Source: Amycolatopsis sp. CA-230715 (lineage in GTDB: Bacteria > Actinomycetota > Actinomycetes > Mycobacteriales > Pseudonocardiaceae). Taken from it: 64,000 nt of DNA. A program made the position numbers and the translations under genes. Shown here one piece after another: positions 23,853-31,444 of the stretch. Position 1 is the stretch's first letter; every line of letters begins with the position of its first letter. The notes beneath the pieces are model-generated. The model saw only the letters and a list, made by a program, of their open reading frames with translations, did no database searches and was not told where the DNA came from. The stretch spans positions 7,625,501 to 7,689,500 of the forward strand of contig NZ_CP059997.1 in assembly GCF_018736145.1 (NCBI RefSeq), given 5' to 3'.

Positions 23853-24467
23853 CCGCGAGGTCAACTCTCTGCGACGGCGTGGCGCGAGGCTGGCCACTGA
23901 AGTCCTTGCGCCCTGGGTTTGGGTGCTCGGCCTGCCGCTCGCCGTGGCCTGGCAGGTCACCGGCCACCATGTCGGCGAAACCCTGCTCTGGGGCCTGATC
24001 GTCAGCATCACCGGATCGATCATCCCATGGCCGTGATCAGCCACGGCGCACGCCAAGGCAAATGGGACAGCCACCACGTCACCAACCGCGAAGGCCGAGT
24101 CATTCCGTTCGCGGCCTGCATCACGTCACTGGCCGCCGGACTGCTGATCGTGACCCTCGGCGGCGCACCACACGAGATGACTGCGCTGGCCGGAGCCGGG
24201 ATCCTCTGCCTGATCGCCAGCATCGCGATCACCTTCGGCCTGCACTTCAAGATCTCCATGCACGCCCAAGTCGCCGCCCTGGCCGTTGTCGTCCTCGCGA
24301 TCGTGTACGGCCCAGTCCTCCTGCTGCTCGGCGTCCTTGTGGTCTGGGTCTGCTGGTCCCGAGTCGAACTCCGCGACCACACCACAGCGCAGGTCGTACT
24401 CGGCGCCTTGCTGGGCGTTCTTCTCGGGGGTTTCGGGTACGAGACGATTCTGCGTCCGCTCAGTTGA
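23833..24467 (+). pseudogene. frameshifted PAP2-like integral membrane protein gene
   Basis: Two overlapping frames together resemble one actinobacterial PAP2-like membrane protein. The first (23833-24036, 67 residues) reads RRGARLATEVLAPWVWVLGL and ends in a helix with SIIPWP. The second (ATG 24027 to 24467, 146 residues) continues MAVISHGARQGKWDSHHVTN, REGRVIPF, several helices and SRVELRDHTTAQVVLGALLG. Adding one C to the CC run before the ATG at 24027 would fuse them seamlessly (SIIPMAVISHGAR). It may be a true one-base deletion, a sequencing error, or two coupled ORFs. Confidence 0.65.
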
Positions 24468-24498
24468 TTATCGGTTTCGTCCCAGCAGACGGTTCGCG

Positions 24499-25251
24499 TT
24501 ATGAATCCTCTAGGTCGTCAGTGCAATCGTCTTGCGGTTTGTCTTCTTTATTGCCGTTTTTAAATGGCAGAAAGGGAAGACTGTTTAATTGAAGAACCCC
24601 GATAGCTTGCAGGCTAACGTTAGCCCCATTTGCGGCCGAGTGTACAATGCCATTGTAAACGAGATCCCAGATTCGACGGTCGCGTTGGATCTCTTCGAAG
24701 CTGCGAGATAAGCCAAGGTCTTTATCATACAGAAATAAGTGAAAGGTTGTACCGCCATATGAAACGTCGATCCTGGTTAGATCGTACAAGTCAACCCAAA
24801 GCCGCTTCTTGATTCCCCATCGGGAGCGTTCGACCATGAACCAATCTGCTCCAGCCGCATAGGTCAAGTAGCTAAACGGGGCAACGATCAAGAATACTGT
24901 AACGATGATTACGGCCCAGATTTGCCAAAACTCGAACGCTTTGAGCCCGAAGTCATTCATGCTGGAGATCAGCGCTGTTCCGAGCAGGAATAGCCCCAAG
25001 GCTCCTAGTGCGGTAACGATTTTTCCTCGCCGACTCTCGCGATGCCAGGCCAGAACTGGCCCTAATCCAGGTGGCGGATCAGGTCGATATGAGACGCGAG
25101 TCTCCCGGTTCGGGTTATCTCTGGGGTAATCGCTCTCATCTCGGAGGTAACCTAGACCGTGGGGAGGAAACGGCTCACCTGTGATTGGGTCCGGACGCGG
25201 CGGGATATGGTTCATTGAAGCTTGCCCATGCATTGAGCCGTCGTAGGTCAT
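24499..25251 (-). CDS. hypothetical membrane protein in type VII-like module
   Basis: A 250-residue protein not assigned to a family. A proline-rich N-terminus (about 1-65, PPRPDPITGEPFPPHGLGYL) precedes two transmembrane helices (KIVTALGALGLFLLGTALIS and IWAVIIVTVFLIVAPFSYL), then a soluble domain beginning WFMVERSRWGIKKRLWVDL. That domain resembles a PH-like membrane-associated fold, with low certainty. The DNA is clearly AT-richer than the flanking genes. It sits just downstream of the WXG-type protein on the same strand, the usual place of an immunity or accessory gene for a secreted toxin, but no such function is shown. Confidence 0.7.
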   Translation of the reverse strand: MTYDGSMHGQASMNHIPPRPDPITGEPFPPHGLGYLRDESDYPRDNPNRETRVSYRPDPPPGLGPVLAWHRESRRGKIVTALGALGLFLLGTALISSMNDFGLKAFEFWQIWAVIIVTVFLIVAPFSYLTYAAGADWFMVERSRWGIKKRLWVDLYDLTRIDVSYGGTTFHLFLYDKDLGLSRSFEEIQRDRRIWDLVYNGIVHSAANGANVSLQAIGVLQLNSLPFLPFKNGNKEDKPQDDCTDDLEDS

Positions 25252-25267
25252 CGAATACTACTCTCTG

Positions 25268-26503
25268 TTATTTCGGCACGAGCCAATCCGCCACGGCCTG
25301 TCCGCCAATGACACCAGCGAGGCCGCCCGCCGTGCCAACCACCAGCGATCCAATTGGACCAAGCGGGGCGCCAAGAAGTGCTCCTGCCCCAGCGCTCGCC
25401 GCAGCTCCTCCGATCGCTCCACCCGCGACTTGAGCTGCAGTGTCAGCCGCCGCCTTTCCCCAACTTTGTTCCCCCTTGGCGGCCCCGACGAACTCGTTTA
25501 TCAGAGTCAGACTACTTCCTACGTAGGGCATTCCTTTCAGCAGTTTCTGCCCGGTCTGCAATCCTAATCCGGCCTCCGCGGGCAGGACGTGCAATACACT
25601 CTTTCCGGGATAGGCGGAAACTGTCTTCCGTACCCATTCAGGTACCTTCTCTACATATTTTCCGAATTCGCTTGCGCGAGTCTCATAGGCAACTTTGTTG
25701 GCGCGCGACTCGTCAATCGCCCACTTGAGATCCGCCTTGTTGGCCGCTGTGAGGGTAAGCTGCGTGCCATTTGCCCAGTTCTCATAGAACTGAGCGCTTC
25801 CCTCTGCTCGTGCAGCCTTGAGAAGGCTCTCTTTTCTAGGGTTCTCAAACGAAGAAATGTAACTGTTGACGCGGGCGATTACTGTAGTGCCGACCTTGTA
25901 CGAGTCGATGTCAGGTCCGCCGGACGGCGGCGCCAAGGCTCGAAGAAGGGATTGATGTGCTTCACCCTCGGTATTGCGGGCGCCATCAACGATAGCTTTG
26001 CACTCGTTATATATCGCGACTTTCGCATTGTAATCTGATACTTGTGCGTTATATTGATTTATATCGCCTTTGTATTGCCCTATAACCTTGTGCATATTGT
26101 CTGCGGTGCAGACCTCGACCGGTGTTCCAGGCTTTCCCATCGGCAGAGGGGCAGGTTCGACGATAAAAGGGCCGTCAACCTGCAAGCCGCCGACCCTCGC
26201 CTTTCCTAATGCGTCTTGCATGCGAGCGACGATCGTGTCGAGTGAGGCCGCGAAGTCCCGGAGGCCATGTTCCGTCCGAGAAGCCCAGTCCGCCATTTGA
26301 TCTGAAACTACGTCGATGTTGCCTATCGACTCCTGGAACGCAGAGCTGGCGGGCCCTTGCCAGTCCGCTTCGGCCCCGGTCAGGGCGGCGCGGACGTTTC
26401 CGGCTGCATGGTGCCCGGCGTCGGTCACCGTTCGCAGCCAGTCCGCGGCGGCCACGCATGTGCCGGACGAGCCGTTGACCGTGGTGTTGAGTGCTTGTCC
26501 CAT
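25268..26503 (-). CDS. WXG-type secretion substrate with C-terminal glycine-zipper region
   Basis: A 411-residue protein. Residues 1-100 form a WXG100-like helical hairpin with ADWQGPASSAFQESI as the turn motif. A helical middle follows (about 120-300). The C-terminus (about 335-405) is a long stretch of small residues, AAQVAGGAIGGAAASAGAGA then GSLVVGTAGGLAGVIGG, able to form glycine-zipper membrane helices. This build fits a type VII secretion substrate, possibly a membrane-acting polymorphic toxin, though no known toxin domain is recognised. The neighbour upstream is an EspC-like small protein and downstream is a membrane protein. Base composition is visibly AT-richer than the chromosome. 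Confidence 0.7.
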   Translation of the reverse strand: MGQALNTTVNGSSGTCVAAADWLRTVTDAGHHAAGNVRAALTGAEADWQGPASSAFQESIGNIDVVSDQMADWASRTEHGLRDFAASLDTIVARMQDALGKARVGGLQVDGPFIVEPAPLPMGKPGTPVEVCTADNMHKVIGQYKGDINQYNAQVSDYNAKVAIYNECKAIVDGARNTEGEAHQSLLRALAPPSGGPDIDSYKVGTTVIARVNSYISSFENPRKESLLKAARAEGSAQFYENWANGTQLTLTAANKADLKWAIDESRANKVAYETRASEFGKYVEKVPEWVRKTVSAYPGKSVLHVLPAEAGLGLQTGQKLLKGMPYVGSSLTLINEFVGAAKGEQSWGKAAADTAAQVAGGAIGGAAASAGAGALLGAPLGPIGSLVVGTAGGLAGVIGGQAVADWLVPK

Positions 26504-26514
26504 GGTGGCGCCCC

Positions 26515-26856
26515 CTATCCGTGCACTTGTTGTTCGCGTCGCGCGTCCGGTGTGTCGCGCTTTTCGTTCAGCCGCAACTGTCCCGCGTGAGAGTTGTCGA
26601 TGTCGTCGTATGCGCCGTTCGCGGAGTGGACCTTGCCTGCCGCTTCGCTCATGCTTTCCGCGGACGCGATCGCCATGCGCACGACGCTGTCCAGGACGTG
26701 GCCGACTGCTGCTGAAGACGCGCCCGCATCGACAGGAACACCGCCTCCGGCCACAGCGTCGAGGGCGCCTGCTCCTTCGCGCAGTTGTCCAACGATGCCG
26801 TTGAGTCCTTCAGGGGTGTATGAGTAGCCGCCGTTTTCTCCGTAGGCCGAGGTCAT
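26515..26856 (-). CDS. EspC-like (PF10824) small type VII secretion-associated protein
   Basis: A 113-residue helical protein with the pattern of EspC/WXG-type partners: a helix SYTPEGLNGIVGQLREGAGA, a long second helix, and the C-terminal ANGAYDDIDNSHAGQLR, which resembles the YxxxD/E secretion-signal region. The ATG at 26856 follows the stop of the upstream SseB-like gene by one base, and the next gene starts 12 bp downstream, so the three form one operon. It is probably the partner or chaperone of the 411-residue WXG protein. Confidence 0.7.
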   Translation of the reverse strand: MTSAYGENGGYSYTPEGLNGIVGQLREGAGALDAVAGGGVPVDAGASSAAVGHVLDSVVRMAIASAESMSEAAGKVHSANGAYDDIDNSHAGQLRLNEKRDTPDARREQQVHG

Positions 26857-26857
26857 G

Positions 26858-27550
26858 TCATGACCACCCAACGATCGAGTGCGTATCCCAGTCGTGGACG
26901 GGGCCGGTGTGCCGGGATTGCTCGGCGAGCACAGGGTTAAGCAGCACGCCGTGCGCACCAGATTCCTCAATGGCGTTCGGCACGTCGTTGGCGTGTAACG
27001 CAACCCAGGGCTGGAATTCGCCGCAACCGGCGGCCAGTAGTTCCGGTGAGGTGTAGGCCAGCATCAGCGGACGGCCCGAGTTGTCCGGCTGTAGTTCGAG
27101 TTCGACCTGGTATTGACCTTCCCGCACAGGGCGGGACGGTACGTAGAGGTAGTCGTCGGGCTGGTCCAGCTGCTCGATTGGTTCTAGTGGCGGTTGCTCG
27201 CGGCTGTCGATGTCCGGATAGCGGGGTTGTGCATCGAGCACCACGTCGACGGCGATAGCAGCGATGCCAGTTTCGGTGCACAGGTCTTCCAGCTGATCGC
27301 GCCTCATTTGGACCCACGGCTGGCCAGATCCACACGCTGCGACGAGCCGATCGATCGAGGTATAACCGGCTGCTGCGAGCTCCTGGCGGTGTGTGCGCCG
27401 TAGCTCGATCCCGCCAGGTTGATCAGCAGCCCCGGGTGGAGTCACCAGGATGAACATCAGCTCCGGCAGTCGCCGCGAAAAGTCATCAAGCCGCACCAAC
27501 GCATCACGGACAGCGCTGGGATCGGGCGGCATCGAACGCCCCGTGGACAT
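26858..27550 (-). CDS. SAV_915/SseB-like protein with two repeated units
   Basis: A 230-residue protein with an internal duplication: YTSIDRLVAACGSGQPWVQM in the first unit and YTSPELLAAGCGEFQPWVAL in the second, each followed by a hydrophobic strand (IAAIAVDVVL, AHGVLLNPVL). This matches SseB-like/SAV_915 proteins common beside type VII secretion genes in actinobacteria; biochemical role unknown. ATG 27550 is chosen for the GGGGAGAG sequence just upstream. It is the first gene of the module transcribed leftward to 24499. Confidence 0.75.
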   Translation of the reverse strand: MSTGRSMPPDPSAVRDALVRLDDFSRRLPELMFILVTPPGAADQPGGIELRRTHRQELAAAGYTSIDRLVAACGSGQPWVQMRRDQLEDLCTETGIAAIAVDVVLDAQPRYPDIDSREQPPLEPIEQLDQPDDYLYVPSRPVREGQYQVELELQPDNSGRPLMLAYTSPELLAAGCGEFQPWVALHANDVPNAIEESGAHGVLLNPVLAEQSRHTGPVHDWDTHSIVGWS

Positions 27551-27657
27551 AGCTCTCCCCAAGCTCGCCTTACATCTATCTCCCGACGCTGACGGTAGCC
27601 GGGTCGATGCAATGCGTCGAGGAGAACGCTACGGGTGTTTGCAAACGGAACGGGCAT

Positions 27658-27699
27658 GACGACGTGCCGAAGACCTGATTTGGTGTTCGGCACGTCGTC
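27658..27699. terminator. perfect 14-bp hairpin upstream of the type VII-like module
   Basis: Arms gacgacgtgccgaa (27658-27671) and its complement (27686-27699) enclose a 14-base loop. It lies between the two small minus-strand genes and the SseB-like gene and probably ends transcription of the former. Confidence 0.6.
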
Positions 27700-27706
27700 T
27701 ACTGGC

Positions 27707-27753
27707 CCAGGCGGCGCGGGGCGAGCTTTGGGAGATAGACCCGCGCCGCCTGG
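27707..27753. terminator. second perfect 14-bp hairpin
   Basis: Arms ccaggcggcgcggg (27707-27720) and its complement (27740-27753) follow seven bases after the first hairpin. Its loop repeats, slightly altered, a sequence near 27556-27590 in inverted orientation. Two strong stem-loops in tandem suggest insulation or a structured regulatory site. Confidence 0.55.
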
Positions 27754-27832
27754 GGATGAGGCCCGGCCCGTGCGCCAGCGGGGGTGTCAACCCGTCGGGG
27801 ATTACGGGCGTGCGCATGGACCGGGTGCATAT

Positions 27833-28117
27833 TTAGTTGGGCTTGGTTCTCCCTGCGACTCCGGGAGGTGTGCCAACGCCGGGGTGCCATGGACGGTCTT
27901 GGCCGACCAGCGGAAGCAGCAATGCGCACAGCCCTGATTCGCAGCCTCCGCCGCTGACGGTCACGATCTCAGCAACATTGACCGAGCATGAGCAGCAGGT
28001 GGTGCGTAGCGTCGGGCCGCCGAGGTCTTTCTTCGCTGCACGGTGCACCCGCCCGTCGGGTCCGTCCAACGGACGCCAGAAATACATCACGCCGGGCACG
28101 TGCTCATCCGATGCCAT
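27833..28117 (-). CDS. small hypothetical protein, cysteine-containing
   Basis: A 94-residue protein of unknown function. It begins with a segment typical of small island proteins, YFWRPLDGPDGRVHR, then a cysteine-rich stretch (TTCCSCSVNVAEIV) and GGGCESGLCALLLP, which could bind a metal. Start ATG 28117 overlaps the upstream gene by 14 bp, indicating a two-gene operon. ATG 28087 is an alternative. Codon use is moderately GC-biased and supports coding. Confidence 0.5.
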   Translation of the reverse strand: MASDEHVPGVMYFWRPLDGPDGRVHRAAKKDLGGPTLRTTCCSCSVNVAEIVTVSGGGCESGLCALLLPLVGQDRPWHPGVGTPPGVAGRTKPN

Positions 28118-28382
28118 GGTCTACCTCTGTTATGGCGTCCGCGGACGGCCAGGACATGAGGCGGCGATTGCAGACACCCGCGAAAGCCAACGCGCTCGAT
28201 GCCAGCGCGATCGCGAACTCCTTTGCCACTGCCGCATCCGCATACTTCGGGCCTGTTAGCAGTACCACCTCCGCGTAGTCGTCAGCGATCATCAGGCCGG
28301 GGAGCCCCGCGGTACAACATCGATCTCGAACTGCACTGTGGTGTGATCTCGACGGCGAATCGCTCGTCGTGGCCGTGTTCAT
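28104..28382 (-). CDS. small hypothetical protein
   Basis: A 92-residue ORF; only the part from about residue 31 (MIADDYAEVVLLTGPKYADA, then FAIALASSALAFAGVCNRRL) looks like conserved coding sequence. The bases upstream look protein-like in two other frames (QFEIDVVPRGSP just before the LMIADDY segment), so an older, longer gene may have been frameshifted. It overlaps the following 94-residue gene by 14 bp. No function is assigned. Confidence 0.4.
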   Translation of the reverse strand: MNTATTSDSPSRSHHSAVRDRCCTAGLPGLMIADDYAEVVLLTGPKYADAAVAKEFAIALASSALAFAGVCNRRLMSWPSADAITEVDHGIG

Positions 28383-28490
28383 TCACCGGTATCACCGGCT
28401 TGCTTTAGGCCATCACCCACGTGTCCAGACGTAACCGGGAGCCCAGCACACACGCTGGCGGAGCGGTACCTATGACGCGCGCGGTGGTGA

Positions 28491-28736
28491 ATAAGAAGGA
28501 ACCGGCCGCTCACAACGAACCTCGACGCAGCCGACGCCAGATCGGGAGCGGCTCGTGGATCGTCAGAGTGGCGCAAGTCCAGTTACAGCAACAAGGAGAC
28601 GGCCTGCGTGGAGGTCGATCTCGGCACGGACGCAGTAGGCGTCCGCGACACCAAGAGCAGGGCTACAGGGCACCTGACGATCGAACCGGCCGCATGGGCG
28701 GCGTTCGTGCGGGCCGCAGACCGCACGATGCGCTGA
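28491..28736 (+). pseudogene. DUF397-domain gene lacking a start codon
   Basis: The frame from 28557 gives GSSEWRKSSYSNKETACVEV, then VGVRDTKSRATGHLTIEPAA and WAAFVRAADR before a stop at 28736, a complete DUF397 domain. Upstream, the frame stays open to a stop at 28488 but contains no ATG, GTG or TTG. The XRE-type regulator normally paired with DUF397 is also absent. A 5' truncation or frameshift at the island edge is the simplest explanation. Confidence 0.75.
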
Positions 28737-28746
28737 CGATTCAGGA

Positions 28747-28779
28747 ACAAGGCCCCGGTCTCACGAACCGGGGCCTTGT
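28747..28779 (+). terminator. 13-bp hairpin after the DUF397 remnant
   Basis: Arms acaaggccccggt (28747-28759) and its complement (28767-28779), loop ctcacga. The stem core aaggccccggt is shared with the terminator after the recombinase at 20942. Confidence 0.8.
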
Positions 28780-28781
28780 CA

Positions 28782-28839
28782 TTCATCTAGGGCTCTGAGC
28801 AGCACAAACGGAGCTGGCGGATTTGATGCCCTAGATGAA
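28782..28839. repeat. 12-bp inverted repeat next to island right edge
   Basis: Arms ttcatctagggc (28782-28793) and its complement (28828-28839) are separated by 34 bp and end seven bases before the inferred right junction. This could be a recombinase or accessory-factor site; no matching pair was found at the left edge. Confidence 0.5.
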
Positions 28840-28845
28840 ACTTGA

Positions 28846-28876
28846 CTTTCGGGGACTTGAGCGCCCCGAAGGTCAC
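28846..28876. repeat. right half of the split palindromic repeat (island right edge)
   Basis: Starting with ctttcggggacttgagcg and ending ccccgaaggtcac, this is the loop and right arm of the repeat whose left arm is at 18098-18114. Joined through the shared cttt the two halves give one normal unit. Confidence 0.6.
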
Positions 28877-28902
28877 AGGGGCATGCGCCGTACGGAAGAT
28901 GC

Positions 28903-30267
28903 CTACAAGGCGCCGAGGACTTCGGCGGAGGCGCGTTCCCCGGCGCGCACGGCACCGTCCATGTAGCCCGCCCAGTAGGTCGACGTCTCGGTGCCCGCCC
29001 AGTGCACGCGTCCGGTGGTGGCGCGGATCGCCTGGCCGTAGCCGGAGATGGTGCCGACACCGGTGATCGCGACCGGGCCGCCGGTGGACCAGCGCTCGGT
29101 GGTCCAGTCCTGTTCGAAGTAGTCGATCGCCTCTGCGGCCTTCGGCCCCACAGCCTTCGTGAAGGCGTCGAGCACGGCGGCGCGGCGTTCGGGCAGCGGC
29201 CGGTCGCCCCAGTCGCGCCTGCGGTAGCCGCCGATGAACGCGAGCAGGATCCCGGCCGAGTCGTCGGGCGGGCTGACGTCGAACATCGAGCGCACCGGCC
29301 CGTCGGTGAGCAGGCCCATCCCGCTGAGGCCGTCGGCGCGCCAGAACGGCTCGGGGTACACCGCGGCGCACTTCATCAGCGTGCCCATCGGCATCCGGCG
29401 CAGCAGCACGGATTTCGCGGCGGGCAGCACCGGATCCCATTCGATCGCCGTGGCCAGCGGTGGCGGGACCGCGACGATCACGCGGTTCGCTTTCACCGAG
29501 CCGAATTCACCGGAGACGACCGCGTGGTCGTCGTACTGGACCACGCGGCGCGCGGCCGCGTTCAGCACCACCCGGTCGCCGAGCTTTTCGGCCAGCCGCA
29601 ACGGAATGAGCTGGGAGCCGCCGACGAACCGCGAGTCCTGCGCGCCGTCGCGGACACCGGAGGACCGGTCGAACGTGCCGGGGTTGGTCTCGTTGCCCGC
29701 GCCCGCCATCATCCACAGGAAGTAGAGCAGCGAGACGTCCTGCGGCTCGGCCCCGATCAACGGCTCGAGGAAGGACAGGAACAGGTTCTCGGTGGCCGGG
29801 TTCAGCGTGGTCGAGCGGAACCAGTCGTGCAGGGACATGGCATCCCATATGGCCGCTTTCGGCGCGGCCCACGGCGCGTCGACGGGAACCTGGGACGCCA
29901 TCTGGTTGAGCCGGAGGTGCACGATCGTCGCGTCGGGCAGGATCAGCAGATCCGGCGGCAGCGTGCCGGTGTAGCGCGTGGCGTGCCCGCGGTTGACGTA
30001 GACGTTGTCCCCGTCGGCGTATTCCGGGAACGTGGCGACGCCGAGCTCCTTGGCGAGCGCGAGGATGTGGTCCTGGGTCGGGCCGACGAACGCGGCACCC
30101 GCCTCGGTCACGGCCCCGTTCGGCAGCGAGTGGTTCAGCACGCGCCCGCCGACCCTGTCCCGCGCCTCGAGCACCAGCACCGAGCGCCCCGCCTCGGCGA
30201 CCGCCCTCGCGGCGACCAGCCCGGAGATGCCGGCACCGATCACGGCAACGTCCACTGTGGATTCCAT
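28903..30267 (-). CDS. flavin monoamine oxidase family protein
   Basis: A 454-residue FAD enzyme of the amine oxidase family. The N-terminus binds FAD through VDVAVIGAGISGLVAARAVA and VLEARDRVGGRVL. The middle LSFLEPLIGAEPQDVSLLYF region matches the substrate domain, and the C-terminal signature is VHWAGTETSTYWAGYMDGAVRAG. Such enzymes oxidise primary amines or polyamines to aldehydes with release of ammonia and hydrogen peroxide. ATG 30267 is preceded by GGGGAG. It is the first chromosomal gene right of the island. Putrescine oxidase is one possibility; the substrate cannot be read off. Confidence 0.88.
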   Translation of the reverse strand: MESTVDVAVIGAGISGLVAARAVAEAGRSVLVLEARDRVGGRVLNHSLPNGAVTEAGAAFVGPTQDHILALAKELGVATFPEYADGDNVYVNRGHATRYTGTLPPDLLILPDATIVHLRLNQMASQVPVDAPWAAPKAAIWDAMSLHDWFRSTTLNPATENLFLSFLEPLIGAEPQDVSLLYFLWMMAGAGNETNPGTFDRSSGVRDGAQDSRFVGGSQLIPLRLAEKLGDRVVLNAAARRVVQYDDHAVVSGEFGSVKANRVIVAVPPPLATAIEWDPVLPAAKSVLLRRMPMGTLMKCAAVYPEPFWRADGLSGMGLLTDGPVRSMFDVSPPDDSAGILLAFIGGYRRRDWGDRPLPERRAAVLDAFTKAVGPKAAEAIDYFEQDWTTERWSTGGPVAITGVGTISGYGQAIRATTGRVHWAGTETSTYWAGYMDGAVRAGERASAEVLGAL

Positions 30268-30360
30268 CTGCGGTTTCTCCCCTGTTGTCCGGCCGTACCG
30301 GGGAAGTCTCCTCCGAACGGCACAGCGCGGGTAGACCTCATCGCGAGTCCGAACGGCGGA

Positions 30361-30387
30361 TTCCGCTTGCCCGATCGGGCAGCGGAA
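30361..30387. repeat. near-perfect palindrome in the amine oxidase/GH25 spacer
   Basis: The sequence ttccgcttgcccga pairs with tcgggcagcggaa with one bulged base and no loop spacing. It lies in the 220-bp divergent spacer and may be an operator or structured leader; no other feature was seen there. Confidence 0.45.
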
Positions 30388-30487
30388 CGCGCACGGATGG
30401 ACGGCTCATGAGCGGTGCCGGACACGACGTCCTGCCGACACAGTGGCCTTCGAGACAGCAGCAGTCCGGACTCCCGCTGGGGTTGAC

Positions 30488-31387
30488 ATGGCGCTCGGTA
30501 TCGATATCTACCGGAAGTTCCAGACGGTCACCGACTGGAACGCGGTGCGGAACCACGGTGTCGGCTACGTGTGGACGAAGCTCACCGACGGCGGCGGTAT
30601 CGCGACGGCGGGACCGGCGGACGCGATCGTGAACGGCGCGAAGTCGGTCGGCATACCGGTGGGCGGCTACCACTACGCGCAGCTTTCCCCGAGCCCGGAA
30701 CGGCAGGCGGAGATCTTCATCGCCGAGGTGCGCAGGCTCGACGCCACCGGGCTGGTGCCCGCGCTCGACCTCGAAGCGCCGTTCGGGCCGAACGCCGGGG
30801 CACGCGATTTCGGGATCCGGTTCTGCCGCCACGTCGCCGAGCTCGGGTATCGGCCCGGGGTCTACATGAACAACGCGTTCGCGAAGGCGACGAGGCCGGA
30901 CCAGTGGGGCATCCCCGGGCTGGCCATCTGGATCGCGCGCTACGGCGCACGCCCCGACCCGGCCGCCGGGCACTACGACGTCCACCAGTACTCCAGCTCG
31001 GGCCAGGTCCCGGGGATCAGGGCCAGCGGGGTCGACCTGAACGACTCGTACACGAACAACCACTTCGCGGGCGGTGGCGAGTTCCTCGGCGCGCTGCCGG
31101 AGGCGCAGCAGGGTCTCGTCGTCGGCGGCGTCTACGACGTCCGCGAGGACCTTTCGATCCCTTACCGGGAAAAGGGGAAGTCGACCGGCCGGGTGCTGCG
31201 GGACCTGATGTCGCTGAGCGAGCCCATCCAGTCCAGGGTGGTGCCAGCGAACTCCTTCTCCGCCGCGGAGATGCTGGCCTGGATCGACCTGAACACGGCG
31301 GGGAACCGGAAGGGGGTCGACGAGCTGGCCAAGCTGTTCGACCAGATCGCCGCCGATATCGAGGAACTCAAGCCCTCGTCGAAGTAG
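30488..31387 (+). CDS. GH25-like (lysozyme-type) hydrolase
   Basis: A 299-residue protein with a TIM-barrel of the GH25 muramidase type (about 1-190). The first strand is ALGIDIYRKFQTVTDW with its acidic residue. YVWTKLTDGG and GGYHYAQL follow, and the DLEAP motif near residue 95 supplies the catalytic Glu region. The C-terminal 100 residues are of a type also found after phage lysins (EMLAWIDLNTAGN). No signal peptide is visible, so it may be released by a holin or lysis route, or act inside the cell. ATG 30488 is preferred over GTG 30443. Whether it is a phage relic is open. Confidence 0.75.
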   Translation: MALGIDIYRKFQTVTDWNAVRNHGVGYVWTKLTDGGGIATAGPADAIVNGAKSVGIPVGGYHYAQLSPSPERQAEIFIAEVRRLDATGLVPALDLEAPFGPNAGARDFGIRFCRHVAELGYRPGVYMNNAFAKATRPDQWGIPGLAIWIARYGARPDPAAGHYDVHQYSSSGQVPGIRASGVDLNDSYTNNHFAGGGEFLGALPEAQQGLVVGGVYDVREDLSIPYREKGKSTGRVLRDLMSLSEPIQSRVVPANSFSAAEMLAWIDLNTAGNRKGVDELAKLFDQIAADIEELKPSSK

Positions 31388-31444
31388 CGGCGGGCCGACC
31401 CGAAGAATGGGCGTCACACGTCACGACTTCGGGAGGTCCGTTCC

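Larger units (their letters stand above)
18115..28845. mobile_element. putative serine-recombinase integrated island (about 10.7 kb)
   Basis: The segment is bounded by complementary halves of one intergenic palindromic repeat sharing cttt. It contains an IS5-family element, a large serine recombinase near the left edge, several broken genes and AT-richer cargo. Removing it would rebuild one ordinary repeat unit between the alcohol dehydrogenase and amine oxidase genes. No replication or conjugation genes were seen, so it is either a small integrative cargo element or a reduced remnant. The exact crossover bases are inferred. Confidence 0.6.

Noticed and set aside
24469..24500. Terminator between the convergent PAP2-like and two-helix membrane genes
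   Set aside because: No stem of useful length was found in the short AT-rich spacer.
28379..28576. 65-residue minus-strand ORF whose stop overlaps ATG 28382
   Set aside because: It is antisense to the DUF397 remnant, starts with TTG and has no ribosome-binding site or conserved segment.
18098..28876. tRNA gene as the island attachment site
   Set aside because: No cloverleaf-like sequence or tRNA 3' end was found at either edge; the split palindrome explains the boundaries better.
30443..30487. Upstream GTG start for the GH25-like gene
   Set aside because: The added 15 residues are not part of the fold, which begins directly at the ATG at 30488; ribosome-binding support is weak for both.
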